The notes under the pieces are model-generated. The model ran no database searches, was not told the origin of the DNA, and was given only the letters and a program-made list of their open reading frames with translations. This document shows positions 31,094-38,442 of a stretch of 64,000 nt of DNA, piece by piece (within the stretch, counting starts at the first letter, position 1; each line of letters starts with the position of its first letter). This DNA comes from Pseudomonas rustica (GTDB taxonomy: Bacteria; Pseudomonadota; Gammaproteobacteria; Pseudomonadales; Pseudomonadaceae): NCBI RefSeq assembly GCF_018336155.1, contig NZ_JAGYHF010000001.1:310001-374000 (forward strand), written 5' to 3'. The position numbers were made by a program, and so were the translations under genes.

Positions 31094-31753
31094 TCAGACG
31101 CGGCTTACATCGCTGTGCATGTCACCCAACAGTTGTGGCTGCTGATCGCCGAACAGGTGCGGATAGCATTTTTCCAGGTGTTCGAAGAAGAAGGTTTCCG
31201 GCACATCGGTGAACTGGCCGTGATCGACCAGGTACTCCATCAATTGCGCGCCATCACGGTTGAACGGATGGAAAACACTGTCGTTGATGCCGTCGAATTC
31301 CAGCGGCGCGACGTTGAACAGTTCGCAGAGTTTCTGGTTGAACGCCGGTGTGGCCTTTACCCAACGATCGTTGAGGAAAAACTCGGTGTAGCCGTGCATG
31401 GCGAACATGTCGCTTTTCAGCAATTCGAGCAGACGTGGCGTCGATAAATGATTCTTCACGTCGGCCAGACCGATCCGCGCCGGGATCCCGCAATGCCGCG
31501 CGCAACCGGCGAGCAGCGTGGCTTTGGGCACGCAATAACTCTCCCCCGCCGCCAATGCATAGCTGCCACGCAGGGTTTGCGGATCACGGCTGAAGGTGTA
31601 AGGGTTGTAGCGCACCGCTTCGCGCACGGCGTAATAAAGATTGATCGCCTGCTCGACCGGGTCGCGGCTGGCACCCCGGTGTCGTTCAGCGAACTCCACC
31701 ACCGCCGGGTGGTCACTATCGGTGAAGCGGCCGGGACTCAGATATTCGTGCAT
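31094..31753 (-). CDS. Transglutaminase-like cysteine protease-fold protein
   Basis: 219-residue protein of the transglutaminase-like superfamily. The likely catalytic cysteine is in GESYCVPKATLLAGCAR (about residue 80) and the histidine in MHGYTEFFLNDRWVKATPAFN. No signal peptide or membrane helix is seen, so it is probably cytoplasmic. I use the ATG at 31753, with AAGGAGA upstream. The substrate is unknown; family members act as peptidases or amidases. Confidence 0.8.
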   Translation of the reverse strand: MHEYLSPGRFTDSDHPAVVEFAERHRGASRDPVEQAINLYYAVREAVRYNPYTFSRDPQTLRGSYALAAGESYCVPKATLLAGCARHCGIPARIGLADVKNHLSTPRLLELLKSDMFAMHGYTEFFLNDRWVKATPAFNQKLCELFNVAPLEFDGINDSVFHPFNRDGAQLMEYLVDHGQFTDVPETFFFEHLEKCYPHLFGDQQPQLLGDMHSDVSRV

Positions 31754-32002
31754 GACGACAATCTCCTTGATGAAACTGGAGTCTAGCGACAGCTCAAGCA
31801 CAGAGATAACGACGTTTCGGCCAAACTTGGACGCAAAGACGCGGGATCACCGAACGATTTCCCACACGTGTTGCCCACCGAACCTACGAACACCATCCGG
31901 GGTTTCCCACGATTTCAATCACCTTGGTCTGACCACCCGGTTTTGCAGATGCGGTCTAAGCTCTGGAGGGTCGATTTGCCTTGGTTCACGGAGGACTGAA
32001 AT

Positions 32003-34450
32003 ATGCTGTTGTTGTGGATACTGGTTTTGATTGTCGGCGTGGCGTATATCGCCCACCGGCGTATCGCCCCGCTGCCCGCGTTGGGCATCGTTGCCGTCTA
32101 CTTATTGGCAATGGGCATTTTCAGTCACGCACCGGGCTGGCTGCTGCTGGTGTTCTGGGTGCTGCTGGCGGTGGTCGCCGCGCCGTTGCTGCTGCCTGAC
32201 CTGCGCCGCAAACATTTCACCGCGCCGCTGTTCAACTGGTTCCAGAAAACCCTGCCGCCGATGTCGCAGACCGAGCGCGACGCGATCGATGCCGGCACCG
32301 TGTGGTGGGATGGTGAGCTGTTCAGCGGCCGTCCGGACTGGGACAAACTGCTGGCCTATCCCAAGGTGCAACTGACCGAAGAAGAACAAGCCTTCATCGA
32401 TGGCCCGACCGAAGAGCTGTGCGCGATGGTCACTGACTGGCAGATCGGCCAGTCGATGGACTTGCCGCCGGAGGCCTGGACACACATCAAGGAACACGGT
32501 TTTTTTGCCCTGATCATTCCGAAAGAATTTGGCGGTAAAGGCTTCTCGGCTTACGCCCACTCGCAAGTGGCGATGAAACTCGCGACCCGCAGCGGCGACC
32601 TCGCCTCCACCGTGATGGTGCCCAACTCCCTCGGCCCGGCCGAACTGTTGCTGCATTACGGCACCGACGAACAACGCAATCATTACCTGCCACGCCTGGC
32701 CCGTGGCGACGACATTCCGTGCTTCGCCCTCACCGGCCCGCTCGCCGGTTCCGATGCCGGTGCAATGCCCGACACCGGGATTATCTGCAAAGGTCAGTGG
32801 GAAGGTCAGGAAGTCATTGGTCTGCGCCTGAACTGGGAAAAACGCTACATCACCCTCGGCCCGGTGGCGACGCTGCTCGGCCTCGCATTCAAAGCGTATG
32901 ACCCAGAACACTTGCTCGGCGACAAGGAAGACCTCGGCATCAGCCTGGCGCTGATTCCGACTGACACCGATGGCGTGGAAATCGGCCGTCGTCACCTGCC
33001 ATTGGGCGCGGCGTTCATGAACGGCCCGAACTCGGGCAAAAACGTGTTCATCCCGCTGGACTTCCTTATCGGCGGTCAAGAGATGCTCGGCAAAGGCTGG
33101 ATGATGCTGATGAACTGCCTGTCGGTCGGCCGTTCGATCTCTTTGCCAGCGGTGGGTACCGGTGCGGCGAAATTCACCAGTCTGGTCACCGGCCAGTACG
33201 CGCAGATTCGTGAGCAGTTCAACGTGCCGCTGTCGGCGTTCGAAGGCATTCAGGAAGCGATGGCGCGCATCGGCGGTAACGCGTGGATGATGGACGCGGC
33301 GCGGATGCTCACGGCCAACGCGGTGGATCTGGGCGAGAAACCGTCGGTGCTGTCGGCGATCCTCAAGTACCACCTCACCGAACGCGGCCGCGAATGCATC
33401 AGCCACGCCATGGATGTCCACGGCGGCAAGGCGATCATCATGGGCCCGAACAACTACCTTGGGCGCAGCTGGAACGGCGCGCCAATCTTCATCACCGTGG
33501 AAGGCGCGAACATCCTGTCGCGCAACCTGATGATCTTCGGTCAGGGCGCGATTCGCTGCCATCCGTTCGTGCTCAAGGAAATGGCCTTGGCCGGTCGTGA
33601 GGACAAGGATCAGGCGCTGAAAGAGTTCGACGGCCTGCTGCTCAAGCACATCGGTTTTGCCGTGAGCAACGCCGCCAGCACACTGGTGCTGAACCTTGGT
33701 TTCGGCCACTTCGAACATGCGCCGGGCGACAAGATCAGCCAAGGCTACTTCCGCGCGCTTAACCGTCAGGCAGCGGCTTTCGCGATGCTTGCCGACTTCA
33801 GCATGATGCTGCTCGGCGGTGAGCTGAAACGCCGCGAGCGTCTGTCGGCGCGACTGGGCGATGTGTTGAGCAACTTGTATCTGGCTTCGGCTGCGCTCAA
33901 GCGTTATCACGATCTGGATTCGCCGGCCTACATGGAGCCGCTGTTCCGCTGGGCGATGGAAGAAAGCCTCGGCCAGGCGGAGCGGGCCATGGATGAGTTG
34001 CTGCGCAACTTCCCGAACAAAGTCTTCGGTTGCCTGCTGCGCGTCATCGTCTTCCCGTTTGGCCGTCGTCACAAAGGCCCGTCGGACAAACTTGGTGCCG
34101 AAGTGGCTGGCGTGATTGGTCGGGCGAAAGGCGATCCGGCGCTGGAAGAATTGCTTGCCGGCTGCTACCGCCCGCAATCGCCGGACGATGCGGTCGGTGC
34201 GCTGCAACACGCCAGCGATCTGCTGACGGCTGCGCAACCGCTGCATAAAAAGCTGCATGCGTCGCTGAAAAACGGCCAGGTCAAACCGGTCGCCGGCGAA
34301 CACGCGATCGACGCGGCACTGGAGGCCGGCGTACTGCAAGCGGTGGAAGCGCAGAGCCTGCGTGATGCCGAAGCGGCGCGACGCAAGGTGATCGATGTCG
34401 ATGATTTCGACAAAGAGGAGCTGAAACAGGCAGAGGGCAAAGTCCGCTGA
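32003..34450 (+). CDS. fadE: FadE-type acyl-CoA dehydrogenase
   Basis: Catalyses the first oxidation of fatty-acid beta-oxidation. The 815 residues have two N-terminal transmembrane helices (about 1-55), then the acyl-CoA dehydrogenase core (FALIIPKEFGGKGFSAYAHS; CFALTGPLAGSDAG; MDVHGGKAI) and the FadE-specific C-terminal extension (DUF1974). The length and membrane anchor separate it from soluble 380-residue dehydrogenases. It is followed by a PA2817-family gene, as in P. aeruginosa. A pseudomonad usually has several fadE paralogues, so chain-length preference is not known. Confidence 0.92.
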   Translation: MLLLWILVLIVGVAYIAHRRIAPLPALGIVAVYLLAMGIFSHAPGWLLLVFWVLLAVVAAPLLLPDLRRKHFTAPLFNWFQKTLPPMSQTERDAIDAGTVWWDGELFSGRPDWDKLLAYPKVQLTEEEQAFIDGPTEELCAMVTDWQIGQSMDLPPEAWTHIKEHGFFALIIPKEFGGKGFSAYAHSQVAMKLATRSGDLASTVMVPNSLGPAELLLHYGTDEQRNHYLPRLARGDDIPCFALTGPLAGSDAGAMPDTGIICKGQWEGQEVIGLRLNWEKRYITLGPVATLLGLAFKAYDPEHLLGDKEDLGISLALIPTDTDGVEIGRRHLPLGAAFMNGPNSGKNVFIPLDFLIGGQEMLGKGWMMLMNCLSVGRSISLPAVGTGAAKFTSLVTGQYAQIREQFNVPLSAFEGIQEAMARIGGNAWMMDAARMLTANAVDLGEKPSVLSAILKYHLTERGRECISHAMDVHGGKAIIMGPNNYLGRSWNGAPIFITVEGANILSRNLMIFGQGAIRCHPFVLKEMALAGREDKDQALKEFDGLLLKHIGFAVSNAASTLVLNLGFGHFEHAPGDKISQGYFRALNRQAAAFAMLADFSMMLLGGELKRRERLSARLGDVLSNLYLASAALKRYHDLDSPAYMEPLFRWAMEESLGQAERAMDELLRNFPNKVFGCLLRVIVFPFGRRHKGPSDKLGAEVAGVIGRAKGDPALEELLAGCYRPQSPDDAVGALQHASDLLTAAQPLHKKLHASLKNGQVKPVAGEHAIDAALEAGVLQAVEAQSLRDAEAARRKVIDVDDFDKEELKQAEGKVR

Positions 34451-34524
34451 TCCTGAGACCCATGTCCAAGCGGGCGCAGGAGCTTTATACTCCCGCGCCC
34501 GTTTTGCTCTTGAGGACTTATCTC

Positions 34525-34932
34525 GTGTCCAACGTCGTTGCCGATCATCTTGTGTTGCTCGACCACCTGCGCAGTATCCTGGTCGCCGTAGGTGAGGCCG
34601 AACAGGTTCCCGAAGAAAGCCATGCCTTGTTTCTGGAGCGTTTCGACGAACTGCTCGCTTCGTTGCCGATCGATCCGATCGAAAGCCAATACCTGGGCCA
34701 GGACATCCTGACTCAAGTGATTAGCCGTTATCCGCAAATTGCCCACCTGATCCCGCGGGATCTGCTGTGGTTCTTCGCCGGTGACTGCCTGCATTACTTG
34801 GCCGATGAAGAAATCGACTTGTATCAGGCGCTGGAAGAACGTCGTTTCGAAGCTGAACAGAACGACGAACCGTTCGACTGGAATCAGGAAAAGCAGTTGC
34901 TGGCGATGTCTGCTCAGGACAGCAAGCACTGA
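34525..34932 (+). CDS. PA2817-family protein of unknown function
   Basis: 135-residue acidic, mostly helical protein starting at a GTG (34525, VSNVVADHLVLLDHLRS) with TTGAGGA upstream. The frame is open back to 34462, but that section precedes the ribosome site. It has no membrane helix and no recognisable catalytic motif. It lies 74 bp after fadE and may be co-transcribed with it. Confidence 0.75.
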   Translation: MSNVVADHLVLLDHLRSILVAVGEAEQVPEESHALFLERFDELLASLPIDPIESQYLGQDILTQVISRYPQIAHLIPRDLLWFFAGDCLHYLADEEIDLYQALEERRFEAEQNDEPFDWNQEKQLLAMSAQDSKH

Positions 34933-34950
34933 TCAAATAGATTGGTTGAA

Positions 34951-35034
34951 GATCAAAAGATCGCAGCCTTCGGCAGCTCCTACAGTGGAATTACGCAATC
35001 CCCTGTAGGAGCTGCCGCAGGCTGCGATCTTTTG
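34951..35034. repeat. REP pair, GGAGCTGCCG family
   Basis: Inverted copies GATCAAAAGATCGCAGCC and GGCTGCGATCTTTTG lie between the convergent PA2817-family and lysR genes. They end 8 bp before the lysR stop. Confidence 0.85.
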
Positions 35035-35042
35035 CTTTTGCG

Positions 35043-36041
35043 CTACAACAACCCTTCGCTTTCAGGCAGTTCATACGCCATCGCGGCGTTACTAGTATTG
35101 CCCACCTTCCCCGGCTTGCTCAGGGTCGGTTCCTTCTCCAGACACTCCACCAGAAAATCGATAAGCACCCGCAGCTTCGGCGGCAAATACCGCGTCGGCG
35201 AATGCAGTAGCCACAGCCCACCGTGATACGAAGCCAGGAACGTCCAGTCCGGCAACACCTGCACCACCAACTTCTGCTCCAACGCATAACGCGCAGTGAA
35301 GTACGGCAGGCTGCCAATGCCGATGTGCTGCAACACTGCACCCAACCGCACGCCAGTGTGATTGGCGGCATAGCGACCACGCACACCAACCGTCACCGCT
35401 TTGCTGCCCTTCTTGAATTTCCAGCGCGCATCGCTCGGGGTTTCGCCCAGATAAATACAGCTGTGATTGAGCAAGTCATGCGGATGCGTGGGTGTGCCGT
35501 GCTCGGCGAGGTATTGCGGCGTGGCGCAGAGCATATGGTCGATGGTCAGCAATTGACGTCCGACCAACCCCGCCGGCGGCCGATCGGTGATGCGGATGGC
35601 CAGATCAACATGATCATCGATCAGATCGACCTGCCGATCCTCCAGCAATAACTCGACATCGACTTTGGGATAGCGCCGCAGAAACTCCGGCATGTGCGGA
35701 TGAATCACAAAGCGCCCCACCGCTTTCGGCACGCTGACGCGCACCAGCCCTTCCGCTTCGTGGGTGAACTGGCCGCTGATTTCCATCACCGACTTTGCCG
35801 CGCTAACCATCTCCTGACAACGCTTGAACACCTCTTCGCCGCCATCGCTCAAGCGCAGTTTGCGCGTGGTGCGCTGCAACAAGCGCGTGGCCAGGGCTTT
35901 CTCCAACCGCGAGATGCTGCGACTGACCGCCGACGGCGAAGAGCCCAGTTGGCGAGCCGCTTCAGAAAAGCTGCCGGTCTCCACGACCTTGACGAAAATC
36001 GCCATTTCACCGAGCAGCGGTAGCGGCAGATTGATGCTCAC
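35043..36041 (-). CDS. LysR-family transcriptional regulator
   Basis: 332-residue regulator with an N-terminal winged helix (VVETGSFSEAARQLGSSPSAVSRSISRLEKAL) and a periplasmic-binding-like effector domain of the CrgA/AaeR type. I choose the GTG at 36041 with AAGGAC upstream. It is divergent from the alaX-oxygenase-lysE genes with 88 bp between starts, the classic arrangement for a LysR activator of the neighbouring operon. The C-terminal tail (about 35 residues) extends past the usual domain end. The effector is unknown; a free amino acid is inferred from context. Confidence 0.9.
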   Translation of the reverse strand: MSINLPLPLLGEMAIFVKVVETGSFSEAARQLGSSPSAVSRSISRLEKALATRLLQRTTRKLRLSDGGEEVFKRCQEMVSAAKSVMEISGQFTHEAEGLVRVSVPKAVGRFVIHPHMPEFLRRYPKVDVELLLEDRQVDLIDDHVDLAIRITDRPPAGLVGRQLLTIDHMLCATPQYLAEHGTPTHPHDLLNHSCIYLGETPSDARWKFKKGSKAVTVGVRGRYAANHTGVRLGAVLQHIGIGSLPYFTARYALEQKLVVQVLPDWTFLASYHGGLWLLHSPTRYLPPKLRVLIDFLVECLEKEPTLSKPGKVGNTSNAAMAYELPESEGLL

Positions 36042-36071
36042 AGCGCACAAGTCCTTTGATGTTTGGATGGA

Positions 36072-36100
36072 TTATCACGTTATTGCACGATTCATATAAT
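36072..36100 (+). promoter_or_regulatory. Predicted promoter of the alaX-oxygenase-lysE operon
   Basis: TTATCA (36072-36077), a 17-bp spacer and a perfect TATAAT (36095-36100) lie in the 88-bp divergent region. A weak -35 box fits a promoter that needs the divergent LysR activator. ATTAT (36071-36075) and ATAAT (36096-36100) are inverted and could be part of the operator. Confidence 0.5.
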
Positions 36101-36129
36101 AAAAACAGAACTTTAATAAGGCCTGAAAC

Positions 36130-36756
36130 ATGACGCTTCGCCTGTTTTTCCACAGTGATGACCTCAAGGCCAACGTGGAAGTCCTCGACTGCACACCCCA
36201 CGAAAACGAATATGCCGTGGTGCTCCGTGCCACCCTGTTTCACCCGCAGGGCGGTGGTCAGCCTTGCGATACCGGCTGGATCGGCGAAAGCCAGGTGCTG
36301 CGCGTGGTGCAGGAGCCAGAGCGCATCGTGCATTTCGTTGATCGCCCGGTAGCGCTCGGCATGACTTGTATCCGCGTCGACGAAGATCGCCGTCGCTTCA
36401 ACACACGCATGCATTCGGCCGGTCACCTGATCGGTCATTTCGTCCAGGCAATGGGCTGGACACCGATCAAGGCGCATCACTGGCCGGACGAAGGCCGAGT
36501 GCAATTCAAACCGAGCGATGTCGCTCAGGAAGTCGATGCCGAGACCGTTCAATACGGCGTCGGCCAGTGGATCGAACACGATCTGCCACGCCTCACCTCG
36601 CTGCGCGAAGGCGCACGGGAAATCAGTTTCGGTGAGCTGCCAGCCTACGGTTGCGGCGGCACCCATGTACGTAGCCTGAAGGATCTGGGCACAGTCACGA
36701 TCGCGTCCCTCTCGCAGAAGAAGGGCACGCTGTCCGTCCACTACAGCGTGGATTGA
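36130..36756 (+). CDS. AlaX-type aminoacyl-tRNA editing protein
   Basis: Free-standing homologue of the alanyl-tRNA synthetase editing domain, which hydrolyses mischarged tRNA in trans. The 208 residues show the AlaX entry motif FHPQGGGQPCD (37-47) and the zinc ligands HxxxH (HSAGHL, His95 and His99) and CxxxH (CGGTH, Cys175 and His179). Normally it clears Ser- or Gly-tRNA(Ala). Here it leads an operon with a 2OG/Fe oxygenase and a LysE exporter, so I infer it may edit tRNA charged with the oxygenase product. It begins only about 24 nt after the predicted transcript start. Confidence 0.9.
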   Translation: MTLRLFFHSDDLKANVEVLDCTPHENEYAVVLRATLFHPQGGGQPCDTGWIGESQVLRVVQEPERIVHFVDRPVALGMTCIRVDEDRRRFNTRMHSAGHLIGHFVQAMGWTPIKAHHWPDEGRVQFKPSDVAQEVDAETVQYGVGQWIEHDLPRLTSLREGAREISFGELPAYGCGGTHVRSLKDLGTVTIASLSQKKGTLSVHYSVD

Positions 36757-36761
36757 GCATT

Positions 36762-36789
36762 TCGGGCGCTGCCGCCCCGCAGCGCCCGA
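36762..36789 (+). promoter_or_regulatory. Intercistronic hairpin between alaX and the oxygenase gene
   Basis: An 11-bp perfect stem (TCGGGCGCTGC / GCAGCGCCCGA) with a 6-nt loop begins 5 bp after the alaX stop. There is no following T run, so it is not a simple terminator. A second small stem (GGAACC 36796-36801 / GGTTCC 36811-36816) follows. The pair may set the alaX:oxygenase expression ratio. Confidence 0.6.
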
Positions 36790-36847
36790 CGCCGTGGAAC
36801 CGCACTCGCCGGTTCCGTTGACTATCGATAGATGGACCTAAAATAAA

Positions 36848-37618
36848 ATGATGCTAGACGTCGAGCGTCTCGATGAGACGTGCATAAAAAAACTGGCCAA
36901 CGAAGAAGTCCTCGCCATCCGCGTCAAAGGCTTTTTGCCCAAGCCGCTGGCGATCGAAATTGGCGACAAGATCCTCGCCCCGGGCTATGAGGGCTACATC
37001 AACGCGCCGAGTATCGGCCGAATCGGCATGGCGTTTTACGAGGCAGAAAATCAGCCGATGCTGATCGAGGATTACTTCGAACTCGCCACCCGCAACATTG
37101 CCGAGCTCCGCCATCGCTGCGCGCCCTACTCCTCGCCGGTCGACACGCTGCGCTGCATGCTCGACGAATCCTGGCCGGCCGGTGCGCATCTGGAAAACCT
37201 CTACGGACGCAAAATGTACGTCGGCCTGTCGCGCGTGGTGAAGCCCGGCGTGTGCTTTCTCGCCCACCACGACATTTTCGCCAAGGACGCCCCGGACAGT
37301 TTTCAGGCGCGCAGCCTCGATGCGCAATTTGCCTGCAACGTGTACCTGAACATGCCCACCGAGGGCGGCGCATTGCAGATGTGGGACGACGACATCACGC
37401 CGGATCAGTTCGACGAAATGCGCGGCGACAGCTACGGCATCGACCCGGCGCTGTTAGGCCGCCCGGCCCTTGAGGTACGCCCCGAACCCGGCGATTTCAT
37501 CATGTTCAATTCGCGCTGCATGCACTCGGTAACCCCGGGCGTGGCCGATCCGCGTTTGAGCCTTTCCTTCTTTGTCGGCTATCGCGGCAATGCTTCACCC
37601 CTGACTTTCTGGAGCTGA
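36848..37618 (+). CDS. 2-oxoglutarate/Fe(II)-dependent oxygenase, probable free amino-acid hydroxylase
   Basis: 256-residue double-stranded beta-helix oxygenase. Iron ligands are the HxD motif His140-His141-Asp142 (AHHD) and distal His226 (RCMHSVTPG). Arg236 (DPRLSLS) is placed to bind 2-oxoglutarate, and EGGALQMW and PGDFIMFNS are typical core strands. Its length and layout recall the BesD group of free-amino-acid oxygenases. BesD halogenases have Gly where this protein keeps Asp142, which predicts hydroxylation rather than halogenation. The lysE gene starts one base after its stop, so the product is likely exported. The substrate is unknown. The family call is firm and the BesD link is tentative. 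Confidence 0.8.
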   Translation: MMLDVERLDETCIKKLANEEVLAIRVKGFLPKPLAIEIGDKILAPGYEGYINAPSIGRIGMAFYEAENQPMLIEDYFELATRNIAELRHRCAPYSSPVDTLRCMLDESWPAGAHLENLYGRKMYVGLSRVVKPGVCFLAHHDIFAKDAPDSFQARSLDAQFACNVYLNMPTEGGALQMWDDDITPDQFDEMRGDSYGIDPALLGRPALEVRPEPGDFIMFNSRCMHSVTPGVADPRLSLSFFVGYRGNASPLTFWS

Positions 37619-37619
37619 G

Positions 37620-38258
37620 ATGTATTCGAATTACCTGGGCGAGTTTCTGGCGCTGGCCACCATTCACTTCCTTGCCGTGGTCGCTCCCGGCCCTGATTTC
37701 GCGGTGACCATCCGCCAGAGCGTGCGCTTCGGAAGGCCGGTGGGGATCTGCACCGCGCTGGGCATTGGTGCGGGGATTTCCGTGCACGTTTTGTACACGT
37801 TGCTTGGGGTCGGCGCGTTGATGCACACCACGCCGTGGTTGCTGACCGTGGCGAAAGTGGTTGGCGGTGCTTACATTTTGTACCTCGGTGTCAGTCTGAT
37901 TCGCAGCAAACCGAAGACAGCACTGGAAGGGGAAAAAACGGCCGAGGAACCACTGGTGGAACAGTCTTTGTTCAAAGCGTTCAGCACCGGTTTTCTGACC
38001 AATGCAACCAATCCCAAAGCAACCCTGTTTTTCCTGGCGATCTTCACCACGATCATCAGCGCCAGCACGCCCCTGCAAATCCAGGCCTTCTATGGTTTGT
38101 GGATGTGTTTTGTAAACGCGCTGTGGTTTGTGATCGTCGCGCTGTTCTTCTCCAGCAACAAAGTACGCGTGCTGTTTATGCGCATGGGCCACTGGTTCGA
38201 ACGCAGCATGGGGGTGATTTTGATTCTGTTCGCCGGGCGCTTGATGCTCTCCATGTAA
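37620..38258 (+). CDS. LysE/RhtB-family amino-acid exporter
   Basis: 212-residue inner-membrane protein with about six transmembrane helices and the family motif VVAPGPDFAVTIRQSVRFGR near residues 20-40. It follows the oxygenase stop by one base, indicating translational coupling. LysE/RhtB proteins export amino acids or their derivatives. I infer it exports the hydroxylated amino acid. Confidence 0.9.
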   Translation: MYSNYLGEFLALATIHFLAVVAPGPDFAVTIRQSVRFGRPVGICTALGIGAGISVHVLYTLLGVGALMHTTPWLLTVAKVVGGAYILYLGVSLIRSKPKTALEGEKTAEEPLVEQSLFKAFSTGFLTNATNPKATLFFLAIFTTIISASTPLQIQAFYGLWMCFVNALWFVIVALFFSSNKVRVLFMRMGHWFERSMGVILILFAGRLMLSM

Positions 38259-38261
38259 TGC

Positions 38262-38296
38262 AAAAAAAGTCCCGGCGATGCCCGCCGGGACTTTTT
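38262..38296 (+). terminator. Rho-independent terminator of the alaX-oxygenase-lysE operon
   Basis: AAAAGTCCCGGC pairs with GCCGGGACTTTTT and starts 4 bp after the lysE stop. It closes the operon cleanly. Confidence 0.9.
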
Positions 38297-38442
38297 CATT
38301 TGTGCGCCTCTTTTGCAGTTCTGTGCGACACATCCCGTTTAGAGCCTCCCACGGCAGGTGCTTGCAGTGTTAGTTTGCGAAATGTTTCTGACACACCCGT
38401 CGGCAACATCTCATTAACCGCCTGCAAAGGAATGCCTCCGTA

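Noticed and set aside
32102..34339. 745-codon minus-strand frame opposite fadE
   Set aside because: GC-rich shadow of a strong FadE coding sequence; no domain seen.
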